Shown here: positions 17,975-25,068 of the stretch, in pieces
Layout of the letters: each line of letters opens with the position of its first letter
Position numbering within the stretch: position 1 is the first letter of the stretch
NCBI GenBank assembly: GCA_958433005.1
Contig: CAUAWV010000005.1
Location: 11,515 to 75,514 of the forward strand
Reading direction: 5' to 3'
Length of the DNA stretch: 64,000 nt
Source of the DNA: an uncultured Collinsella sp.
GTDB taxonomy: Bacteria; Actinomycetota; Coriobacteriia; Coriobacteriales; Coriobacteriaceae
Translations under genes and position numbers: made by a program
The notes under the pieces: model-generated
Database searches by the model: none
What the model was told of the DNA's origin: nothing
What the model saw: the letters and a program-made list of their open reading frames with translations, nothing else

Positions 17975-19255
17975 TTACTGCCTTGCGGCACGATCCAAAT
18001 GATTTCGTCCAAACAGCAGCAACGCCGCAGGGACCGCCGTCACGACCATGCCTGCCCCCACGAGTGTCCGTTGTACGCCAAATGTTGCCGCCAGCCACGG
18101 GGCAATCGCCAGAGGGGCCACGCCGGCGAACATATTGCCAAAGCCCATGACCGAGTTCACACGGCCAAGCTGCTCGAGCGGTGCCGTCGTCTGCACAATG
18201 GTGTTGTGGAGCGGGTTGACGACACCCCAAGCTATGCCCAGGGCGATCTGGCCGACAAGGGCAACGCCCACGTACGGCGTTCCCACGTAAATCAGGCTTC
18301 CCACGCCCACGGACATAAGCGCCACGAGCAGTGTTTTAAGGTTGACCAGGCGCGGCGGCAGCCGGAGCGCAACCATAGCGCCCAGCACCGCGCCCACGCC
18401 CGAGGCCGACGAGAGCCAGCCCATCCACTCAACGCCGACGTGTAGGACATCGCGATAGAAAAACGACTCGAGCGGATCGAAGGCGCCATAGCCAAAGTTC
18501 GAAAGAAAAATGATACAAAACAGCAGGGCGAGGACGCTGTTGGTAAAGACTGTCTTGATGCTGGCTGCGAAGGTAGCGCGGGAGGATGCGCTGGGGTTGG
18601 AGCTTTGTCCCGCACGCTCCCCTTCCTCTGCTGAATCGGCATCCGCATGCCCGGCGACATGGCTGGTCTGCGGCCTAAAGCCCCAACCGGCGACGAGCGC
18701 CAGGACGGTAAAGAGCATCATGAGCACAAACACCGCGCGCGACGACGCAGCCGCCGCGACAAAGCCACCCAGCGTGGGTCCGACGATGATACTCACATTT
18801 GAGAACATGGCGATGGCGGAGTTGGTGTCTTTGAGCTCGACGGGGTCGTTGGTGAGGTAGGCCGGATAGGATGTGGCGATGGGCTGGGCGAATCCCATCG
18901 TAAAGCCCAGAAACACCGCGCCGAGCAGGACGACGCCGGTCGCGCTACCAAAGGCGATGATTGTCGTGCCAGTTGCGAGCGTGCCGACGATGCTCAGCAA
19001 GAAATGGCGGCGCGGACCCCATGCGTCGAGCGCAGCGCCGCCCGCAAAGGATCCCAGGATCACGAAAACGTTCATGAACAGGACGGCCAGCGATGTCGCG
19101 ACGACCGAGGCATCGTCTGCATAGGTGAGTGTTCCGATAACGCCAATAAAATAACTGGTCTGAAAGCCGGTGTAGATGAGAAAGCGCGTTGCCACCAGGC
19201 GTTTAGCCTGCGCGGACAGCGACGATTGAGGTTTTGAGAAAAGAGAGGCGAGCAT
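17975..19255 (-). CDS. MFS transporter (426 aa)
   Basis: Twelve hydrophobic segments in two halves separated by a charged central loop (HADADSAEEGERAGQSSN). The segment between helices 2 and 3 (FAGGAALDAWGPRRHFLL) matches the MFS A-motif G-x3-D-x2-G-x-R-R. The ATG at 19255 has AAGGAG 5 bp upstream and replaces a 13-codon longer frame. The overall pattern fits drug or metabolite efflux MFS proteins; the substrate is unknown. No regulator is adjacent. Confidence 0.9.
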   Translation of the reverse strand: MLASLFSKPQSSLSAQAKRLVATRFLIYTGFQTSYFIGVIGTLTYADDASVVATSLAVLFMNVFVILGSFAGGAALDAWGPRRHFLLSIVGTLATGTTIIAFGSATGVVLLGAVFLGFTMGFAQPIATSYPAYLTNDPVELKDTNSAIAMFSNVSIIVGPTLGGFVAAAASSRAVFVLMMLFTVLALVAGWGFRPQTSHVAGHADADSAEEGERAGQSSNPSASSRATFAASIKTVFTNSVLALLFCIIFLSNFGYGAFDPLESFFYRDVLHVGVEWMGWLSSASGVGAVLGAMVALRLPPRLVNLKTLLVALMSVGVGSLIYVGTPYVGVALVGQIALGIAWGVVNPLHNTIVQTTAPLEQLGRVNSVMGFGNMFAGVAPLAIAPWLAATFGVQRTLVGAGMVVTAVPAALLLFGRNHLDRAARQ

Positions 19256-19424
19256 GGAGACTCCTTGTTTCATACGAATGCGGACGGCGGGCATTCGCCA
19301 CCGTCTGTCAAATCAATCTATCCGCATGAAACATTAAGGACACATCGAGCCCCTTCTCTCCGTTTTTCGCCCGTCATGAACTACTTGGTAGATTGTAAGG
19401 CATATCCCACACATCCACCAAAGC

Positions 19425-19464
19425 AAAAACCACCACAAAGGTGCTTGGCCCCTTTGTGGTGGTT
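19425..19464 (+). repeat. Hairpin repeat, family B (copy 4), terminator of the GH1 gene
   Basis: AAAAACCACCACAAAGG and CCCCTTTGTGGTGGTT arms around TGCTTGG. It begins 28 bp after the GH1 stop codon. On the minus strand the stem is followed by TTTTTGC, so it should terminate that transcript. Confidence 0.85.
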
Positions 19465-19491
19465 GCGACGTTTACGCTGGTTGAGACTTGG

Positions 19492-20940
19492 CTAGGCCAG
19501 GTCGGCGCCGTTGGTGGCGATGACCTTCTTGTACCAGAAGAAGCTGTCCTTGCGGCTGCGGGCGAGCGTGCCGTTGCCGTCGTTGTCCTTGTCGACGTAG
19601 ATGAAGCCGTAGCGCTTCTTCATCTCGCCGGTCGAGGCGCTCACCAAATCGATGCAGCCCCACATGGTGTAGCCCATCAGGTCCACGCCGTCCTCGATGG
19701 CAATCTCCATCTGCTTGATATGCTCGCGCAGGTAATCGATGCGGTAGCCGTCGTGAATCGCACCGTCCGCCTCGACCTCGTCCACCGCGCCCAGGCCGTT
19801 CTCGACGATCATCAGCGGCACCTGGTAGCGGTCGTAGACCTCCTCCAGGTAGTAACGCAGGCCCTCGGGGTCGATCGCCCAACCCCAATCGCTCTTCTTG
19901 AGGTACTCGTTGCCGGCGCCACCAAAGATGTTGCCCTGCTCCAGCAGCACCGGGTCAGCCGTGGCCGTGGCGCTCATGTAGTAGCTAAAGCTGTAGAAGT
20001 CGACCTTGCCGGCGGCCAGCGTGGCGGCGTCCTCGGGCGAAACCTCCACGTGCACGCCTTCGCGGCGCCACACGCTGGGCGCCCACGAGGGATACGCACC
20101 GCGCACCTGCACGTCGCCGCAGTAGAAGTTCATCTCGCGCTGCTGCTTTTGTGCGGCCAGAACGTCTGCCGGATTGCACGTGTGCGGGTAGCAGGCGTTG
20201 CCGGCGATCATGCAGCCGATCTTGTTCTGGGGATCGATCTGATGGCCCATGGTGACGCACTTGGCGCTCGCCAGGAACTGATGGTGCAGGGCATCGAAGC
20301 GCGCCTGCGGGTCGTCCCAGTCGCAGTCGCCAAAGGCCATGGGCGTGTCGGCTGCCTCGGGCACCATGCCGCCGCCCATCACGCCGCCAAAGCCGCCCAT
20401 GAGCAGGCAATTGATTTCGTTAAAGGTGAGCCAGTAGCGCACCAGGCCCTTGTACTCGGTCATGACGGTGCGGGCGTAGTTGAGGTAGAAATCGATGAGC
20501 TTGGGGTTCTTCCAGCCTCCGTAGTTTTTGGACAGACCATAAGGCAGCTCATAGTGGCTAAGGGTGACCATGGGCTCGATGCCCTGCTCCTGACAGGCCT
20601 GGAACACACGGCGGTAGAACTCGATGCCGGCCTGGTTGGGCTCGGCCTCGTCGCCGTTGGGGAAGATACGGCTCCAGTTGATGGACATGCGGTAGCACTT
20701 AAAGCCCATCTCGCCAAAAAGCTTGATGTCGTCGAGATAGTGATAGTACATGTCCACGGCCTCGTGGCTAGGATAGTGGTACTGGGGCAGAATGCCGTCG
20801 GTAATGTGGCGCGGCTCGGAGACCGTGCCGCCGGTCATGATGTCGGGAACGCCGAGGCCCTTGCCGTCCTCGTTGTATCCGCCTTCGCACTGATTGGCGG
20901 CAGTGGCACCGCCCCACAGAAATCCATCGGGAAAAGCCAT
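19492..20940 (-). CDS. 6-phospho-beta-glucosidase, GH1 (482 aa)
   Basis: Cytosolic hydrolase for 6-phosphorylated beta-glucosides delivered by the PTS. The N-terminal family signature FPDGFLWGGATAANQCEGG is complete. The acid/base Glu175 is in TFNEI, and the nucleophile Glu is in MIVENGLGA. The C-terminal SDWGWAIDPEGLRYYL is typical of the phospho-glycosidase subgroup. The ATG at 20940 has AAAGGAG 5 bp upstream; the open frame extends further without support. It lies downstream of the EIIBC gene in the same direction, but a strong terminator and a 650-bp structured region separate them, so it probably has its own promoter. Confidence 0.95.
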   Translation of the reverse strand: MAFPDGFLWGGATAANQCEGGYNEDGKGLGVPDIMTGGTVSEPRHITDGILPQYHYPSHEAVDMYYHYLDDIKLFGEMGFKCYRMSINWSRIFPNGDEAEPNQAGIEFYRRVFQACQEQGIEPMVTLSHYELPYGLSKNYGGWKNPKLIDFYLNYARTVMTEYKGLVRYWLTFNEINCLLMGGFGGVMGGGMVPEAADTPMAFGDCDWDDPQARFDALHHQFLASAKCVTMGHQIDPQNKIGCMIAGNACYPHTCNPADVLAAQKQQREMNFYCGDVQVRGAYPSWAPSVWRREGVHVEVSPEDAATLAAGKVDFYSFSYYMSATATADPVLLEQGNIFGGAGNEYLKKSDWGWAIDPEGLRYYLEEVYDRYQVPLMIVENGLGAVDEVEADGAIHDGYRIDYLREHIKQMEIAIEDGVDLMGYTMWGCIDLVSASTGEMKKRYGFIYVDKDNDGNGTLARSRKDSFFWYKKVIATNGADLA

Positions 20941-21036
20941 GTTGGCTCCTTTCGTACGTGTTGGGATGTTGCGTGGACGCCGAAGCGGCGTCCACGAGGT
21001 AATTTGCGTCCCGATCGGAGTTCGCGTTGAGTCGGC

Positions 21037-21198
21037 CGCCACGAAACCGGCCCATCTACTACGTTTAGTCGTGAACCCCCGACCACGCCGCAATTGTCAA
21101 AAATAAAACCGCAGGTAGACGGCTTGGCGGTTTTCGAAAAACCACCGTGTGGTTGGCCCCTACCACTTAAACGTAGTAGATAGGCCGGTTTCGTGGCG
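21037..21198 (+). repeat. 162-bp structured element, copy E1
   Basis: Arms of 31 bp (21037-21067 and 21168-21198) pair at 30 positions. The interior holds AAAACCGCAGGTAG, GGCTTGGCGGTTTT and an AACCAC-CGT-GTGGTT hairpin. A homologous interior in the same orientation is found in E2 (21332-21485). The element lies in the leader region of the GH1 gene. It may be a structured RNA element or a non-autonomous mobile element. Confidence 0.8.
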
Positions 21199-21287
21199 AG
21201 GCATGTTGCGGGACGCGCACGGACCGACCCATCGAAACTATGCCGGCTTAAGATATGCGGACGGAGCTGACGGAGACGACGTTTGCC

Positions 21288-21331
21288 CAGATAAAACCGA
21301 CCAAAATAAACCTGTCCCTTATTGGCAGGTT
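21288..21331 (+). repeat. Family D repeat (copy 1)
   Basis: CAGATAAAACCGACCAAAAT followed by AACCTGTCCCTTATTGGCAGG. The end forms an AACCTG/CAGGTT hairpin. A near-identical copy lies in the opposite orientation at 43953-43995, and the CCTGTCCCTTTTTGGCAGG part recurs at 24918. Confidence 0.85.
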
Positions 21332-21485
21332 CAAAACCATGCCGGTTTACGGGGCAGAACCAGTGCCCCTTGAGCATGCCAGAAACGGCAAGGACAAAAC
21401 CGCAGGTAGGAGGCTTGTCAGTTTACGGAAAAACGGGGTATGGTCAGCACTCACCGTTTCAGCCCCGTAATCCGGCATGGTTTTG
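21332..21485 (+). repeat. 154-bp structured element, copy E2
   Basis: Arms of 24 bp (21332-21355 and 21462-21485) pair at 23 positions but differ in sequence from those of E1. The interior carries AAAACCGCAGGTAG, then GGCTTGTCAGTTTACGGAAAA, aligning with E1 over about 60 bp. Conserved interior with different yet self-complementary arms is what a selected secondary structure would look like. Confidence 0.75.
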
Positions 21486-21531
21486 ATTTTGGGCAGTCGC
21501 TCGGACGAGCGCATGGCATCTAGCCCCTTTG

Positions 21532-21562
21532 AAAAAAACCGGCGGGGCGCTCCCCCCGCCGG
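21532..21562 (-). terminator. Terminator of the EIIBC gene
   Basis: Minus-strand CCGGCGGGG, short loop, CCCCGCCGG, then seven Ts, about 28 bp after the EIIBC stop codon. A textbook rho-independent terminator. Confidence 0.92.
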
Positions 21563-21589
21563 CTTGGTACCGAGTCTTTGTCGTTTGGG

Positions 21590-23029
21590 CTACTTGGCAG
21601 CCTCGGGCTTGTAGGTGGCAAACTCGATCGCAAAGCCCACGGCGGCACCCACGAAAGAGGCAACGATAGCCCAGATCATGTGGTTGATGCCGTTAACACC
21701 GGAGGGGTCGATGAAGGACAGCCAGTTGAAGACGCCCAGACCACCGGACATGTACACCACGGCGCCGGAGAGACCAATGATGAGGCCGCCCACAGCAGAA
21801 CCGATGCTGGCGTTGATGAAGGCCTTCTTATCGGGCAGGGCGACACCGTAGATAGCGGGCTCGGTGACACCAAAGAAGAAGGCGGAGATCATGGCCGGCA
21901 GCGCGATACCGCGGAACTTCTCGTCCTTGTTCTTGAGATACATGGCGAAGAGCACGGCGCCCAGCGAGAAGGAGTGGGCGATAACGGAGCCCAGGATGTA
22001 GTCGTGGCCCAGAGTGGACAGGTTGACCAGCGCGATGGGCACGAGCGACCAGTGGAAGCCAAAGATGACCAGGCACATCCAGAAGGCACCGACGAGGGTG
22101 CAGCCCAGGAGGGAGCCGATCATGGGCAGGCCAAACAGCAGCGCGAAGAACTCACCAAGCAGGTTGGTGATGAGCGTGGCGATGGGGCCAATGACCAGAT
22201 AGCCAAGGGTGACGGTAACGGTGACGACGATCAGCGGGGTGAAGAACATCTTCATAGAAGCGGGCATCCACTTCTTAACCCAGTGCTCGAGGGTGGAGCC
22301 AAACCAGACCATGAGCAGGATGGGGATAACGGAGCTGGTGTAACCCGAGGCAGGCATGATGAGCGGCAGGCCCAGGAACGTGGTGTACCAAGAGAAGGTG
22401 CCAGCAAAGCCGAGCTCGACGGAGCCGACAACCTCGCCCGAGGTCAGGGCAACCATGGTGGGATACACCAGGGCAAAGGCGATGGCCATGCCGTTGAACT
22501 CGCTCATCTTGAACTTCTTGGCCGCGGTAAAGCCAAGCACCACGGGCAGGAAGTAGAACATGCCGTCAGCGACGGTGTAGAGCAGCGTGTAGGCGCCGTC
22601 GTTGGCAAAGCTCGGGACCAGGAAGGTAGCGAGCGCCAGCAGGCCCTTCATGATACCGGCAGCGGCGAAGGTGCCGAGCATGGGGGCGAAGATGCCCGAG
22701 ATGAGGTCGATGATCACATCGGTAACGCCCTTGGGAGCGGCATCGTCGTCATCGGCGTCGACGGCGCCGCCGTCGCTAAAACCGCCGGCCTTGAGAACGG
22801 CGTCGTAGACGTCCTCGACGATGTTGCCCACAACAACCTGGTACTGGCCGTTGGCGTGCATGACCTTGATGACGTTGGGCAGCTCGGAGATTGCCTCGTC
22901 ATTGGCCTTCGACTCGTCCTTGAGCTTAAAACGAACACGGGTAATGCAGTGTGCGACGCATTTGACGTTGGACTTGCCGCCAACCAGCTCTACGATCTGG
23001 GCAGCAAGATCGTCGTATTTACCTGCCAT
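21590..23029 (-). CDS. PTS beta-glucoside transporter, EIIBC without EIIA (479 aa)
   Basis: Phosphorylates and imports beta-glucosides. The EIIB domain is N-terminal with the phosphorylated Cys28 in HCITRVRFKL. The EIIC membrane domain follows after an acidic linker and contains the family loop GVTEPAIYGVALP. The protein ends shortly after the last membrane helix (ATYKPEAAK). The C-terminal EIIA domain of full-length BglF-type proteins is absent, so another EIIA must supply phosphate. The ATG at 23029 has GAGAGGACAG upstream. It follows licT and precedes the GH1 gene in the same direction. Confidence 0.95.
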   Translation of the reverse strand: MAGKYDDLAAQIVELVGGKSNVKCVAHCITRVRFKLKDESKANDEAISELPNVIKVMHANGQYQVVVGNIVEDVYDAVLKAGGFSDGGAVDADDDDAAPKGVTDVIIDLISGIFAPMLGTFAAAGIMKGLLALATFLVPSFANDGAYTLLYTVADGMFYFLPVVLGFTAAKKFKMSEFNGMAIAFALVYPTMVALTSGEVVGSVELGFAGTFSWYTTFLGLPLIMPASGYTSSVIPILLMVWFGSTLEHWVKKWMPASMKMFFTPLIVVTVTVTLGYLVIGPIATLITNLLGEFFALLFGLPMIGSLLGCTLVGAFWMCLVIFGFHWSLVPIALVNLSTLGHDYILGSVIAHSFSLGAVLFAMYLKNKDEKFRGIALPAMISAFFFGVTEPAIYGVALPDKKAFINASIGSAVGGLIIGLSGAVVYMSGGLGVFNWLSFIDPSGVNGINHMIWAIVASFVGAAVGFAIEFATYKPEAAK

Positions 23030-23081
23030 GATCTGTCCTCTCTTTTCCAAATTTCGACAAAAATATCCCCTACCGCGAGCC

Positions 23082-23106
23082 GGTACCTTGCCCGCAGTTA
23101 GAAACC
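23082..23106 (-). promoter_or_regulatory. Candidate second antiterminator site before EIIBC
   Basis: On the minus strand GGTTTCTAACTG...GCAAGGTACC resembles the LicT/BglG target, with some mismatches. Its 3' end overlaps the hairpin TACCG-GCTCG-CGGTA, which is followed by GGGGATATTTTT. This would be a second antitermination switch between licT and the transporter gene. The match is weaker than at the licT leader. Confidence 0.4.
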
Positions 23107-23147
23107 AAAAAGAATTGTTGCGATTGCCGCCGGGCTGGCGGCTTTAC

Positions 23148-23993
23148 TCACTCGGTCTGCGAAGCCGATCGCAGACGGTTGATATGCATCATCAGATACA
23201 AGAGCTCCTCGTCCGAGCAGCTCTGCTTGAACTCTTTCTCGAACACGCGGTTGATGGCGTACGCACACTGGTAGGCCTCGGGAAAATCGCGGGCGGCCTG
23301 CATAAACAGTGAGGAGTTCTCGGTCTGCGTGCAGCTGCCCTTAACAAGGCGGCGAACCAAAAAGCGCAGGTGCGCAAGAAAGCGAATGTAGCAGTACGAC
23401 GCCGTGTCGAGCGAGCAGCCGAGCTGCTTTTCCACGGAATGGGTTACCTCGTCAAGCACGCGGGTGCTCTTCATGATGAAGTCCATGTCCTTGGCGCGGC
23501 CCATGCCGTCGACCTCGGCGTTAACGATGTGGAGCGCGATGCTCGTGGCCTCGTTCTGACCCAGCTTGGCGCCGGTGTGCTTTTGCACGATGGCGAGCGC
23601 GGCCTGACCGATTTCGAGCTCACGCGGGTAGATGAAAGCCACCTCATGCTCGAGCGGGTTGGGAGCGCTGATCTGGTCGTCGTCGCGCTGAACGGCAAAC
23701 TGCAGGTGATCTGCCAGGATAAAGGGCAGGCCACCGGACAGCTTGCAACCGAGCTGCTGGGATGCGAAGCAGGCAATGTCGCTTGCCGCGAGCAGAACGT
23801 CGTCGGGAAGTGTGCCGACCATATCCTGCAGGCTCTCGGGAACGTTATAGAATTTGCGCTGGATGAGCGACTCATCGGCAAGCTCGTAGGGCATCTCGTG
23901 AAAACCGATGCCCTTGCCAAAGACAACAACCTCTCGGCCGTCATCGCTGGCGGCGAGAGCAACGTTATTGTTGATCTTCTTTAAAATGAGCAT
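23148..23993 (-). CDS. licT: LicT/BglG family transcriptional antiterminator (281 aa)
   Basis: RNA-binding regulator that prevents termination in beta-glucoside operons when its PRD domains are suitably phosphorylated by the PTS. The N-terminal co-antiterminator domain is complete (MLILKKINNNVALA, then VVVFGKGIGFHEMPYEL). PRD1 and PRD2 follow, with conserved histidines in EATSIALHIVNAE and LMMHINRLR. The length is typical. The ATG at 23993 follows a T-run that belongs to a terminator in the leader. It heads a licT-EIIBC pair. Confidence 0.96.
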   Translation of the reverse strand: MLILKKINNNVALAASDDGREVVVFGKGIGFHEMPYELADESLIQRKFYNVPESLQDMVGTLPDDVLLAASDIACFASQQLGCKLSGGLPFILADHLQFAVQRDDDQISAPNPLEHEVAFIYPRELEIGQAALAIVQKHTGAKLGQNEATSIALHIVNAEVDGMGRAKDMDFIMKSTRVLDEVTHSVEKQLGCSLDTASYCYIRFLAHLRFLVRRLVKGSCTQTENSSLFMQAARDFPEAYQCAYAINRVFEKEFKQSCSDEELLYLMMHINRLRSASQTE

Positions 23994-24088
23994 GAAAAAA
24001 CTCCTCGGACATCGGCGCTAGACGACGGGGCGATATTCCTCGTCTTCTATTATGCGCAAGTGATGCCTCCCGAGGAGTAACAAACTTG
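23994..24088 (-). promoter_or_regulatory. Ribonucleic antiterminator and overlapping terminator in the licT leader
   Basis: On the minus strand AAGTTTGTTACTCCTCGGG followed by AGGCATCACTT matches the LicT/BglG target pattern (G-x-TTGTTACT...GGCA-x-x-AC). Its 3' half, CTCCTCGG...GGCATC, pairs with GATGTCCGAGGAG, which is followed directly by six Ts and the licT ATG. Binding of LicT to the first structure would prevent the second. The terminator's right arm also contains GAGGAG, 7 bp from the ATG, so it doubles as the ribosome-binding site. Confidence 0.85.
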
Positions 24089-24184
24089 TGAGCACGTGGG
24101 CGATTGTAGGATGAAACTTGCATGCAGCGTAAGCCCCATTGGTGCGAAAGTCCGCTGAACGGTAGGAAATCGCCTGTAAACGGC

Positions 24185-24225
24185 AAAACCACCACAAAGG
24201 TGCCTGGCCCCTTTGTGGTGGTTTT
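24185..24225 (+). repeat. Hairpin repeat, family B (copy 5), terminator
   Basis: AAAACCACCACAAAGG and CCCCTTTGTGGTGGTTTT arms around TGCCTGG. It begins 17 bp after the stop of the histidine phosphatase gene, with a T-run on the minus strand. This is the most perfect copy in the window. Confidence 0.9.
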
Positions 24226-24241
24226 GGCTGATGCCCCGATG

Positions 24242-24826
24242 TTACTCGCGCGGGGTGCCGTAGGGGTTGTACAAATCTGCAAGAGCAAATGTGCCGGTAG
24301 TAGCATCAAAGTCGAGTTCGAGCACACAGCAGTTGCCAATGCGGTGCTTCATCTTGAGCGGCTCCACGCCCACGCCGCGCATGACCTGAGCCGCTGCGGC
24401 GCCATGGCTCACGCACAACACGCTCTCATGTCCAGGGCGCTGCATGAACTCGGTGATGGTCGCCATCATACGCTCGCGAAACTCGACTTCGCCCTCGCCG
24501 TCATACTGCTTGTAAAAATCGCCGTACGGCAGGCGCGGATTCAAATCCTCGCTCGCGCCCTCAAATTTGCCAAAGTTCCACTCCTTAAGGCCCTTGACGC
24601 GCTCGTAAGGCTGACCGGGGAACGCAAGCTCAAGCGTGTCGCACGCACGCTCGGACGTCGAACTGTACGCATGGTCAAACGTAAGGCCACGCCCTCGCAG
24701 GGTCGCACCGACAGTTTTAGCCTGCTCGATTCCCAGCTCGGTGAGCGGCGAGTCACACCAGCCCTGCTTGCGACGAAGCAAGTTAAAGAGCGTTTGACCG
24801 TGACGCATAAAGTACAGTTTTGACAT
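24242..24826 (-). CDS. Histidine phosphatase (phosphoglycerate-mutase-like, 194 aa)
   Basis: The RHG motif in LYFMRHGQTLFN carries the phospho-accepting histidine. The second histidine is in VLCVSHGAAAAQ, and the conserved glutamate is in LKEWNFGKFEG. The length suits the small, cofactor-independent-of-tetramer branch-1 phosphatases rather than glycolytic dPGM (about 250 aa). It is probably a broad phosphatase for sugar phosphates or cobalamin precursors; the substrate is not decided by sequence. Single gene between repeats. Confidence 0.92.
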   Translation of the reverse strand: MSKLYFMRHGQTLFNLLRRKQGWCDSPLTELGIEQAKTVGATLRGRGLTFDHAYSSTSERACDTLELAFPGQPYERVKGLKEWNFGKFEGASEDLNPRLPYGDFYKQYDGEGEVEFRERMMATITEFMQRPGHESVLCVSHGAAAAQVMRGVGVEPLKMKHRIGNCCVLELDFDATTGTFALADLYNPYGTPRE

Positions 24827-24900
24827 GAGGCCTCCGTGATCGCAATCGTTTGTCAGCGATTATGACACCTTGAGCTAACTTTAAGTCAAAGCTTTTTTGC

Positions 24901-24940
24901 AAAAACCACCACAAAGATGCCTGTCCCTTTTTGGCAGGTT
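24901..24940 (+). repeat. Chimeric hairpin repeat (family B left half, family D right half)
   Basis: AAAAACCACCACAAAGATG is the left arm of family B, but the sequence continues CCTGTCCCTTTTTGGCAGG as in family D rather than closing the B stem. It appears to be a recombinant of two hairpin families. Confidence 0.65.
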
Positions 24941-24956
24941 ATGGCAGCGCAGCGAG

Positions 24957-25054
24957 CCGGTTCCAAGTGCCCCAGGTCGCCCCGAAAGAGGAGCGACGCG
25001 TACTTTGGTACGCGAGCGACGGCTTGAGGGGCGAGATGGGGTGCTTGGGGCCGG
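24957..25054. repeat. 98-bp nested hairpin before moaC-mobB stop
   Basis: Outer arms 24957-24983 and 25028-25054 (CCAAGTGCCCCAGGTCGCCCC against GGGGCGAGATGGGGTGCTTGG) are largely complementary. Inside is a perfect CGCGTAC-TTTG-GTACGCG hairpin at 24997-25014. It ends 14 bp before the moaC-mobB stop codon side and may terminate that transcript. Confidence 0.75.
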
Positions 25055-25068
25055 CGCAGCGTCGAGCC

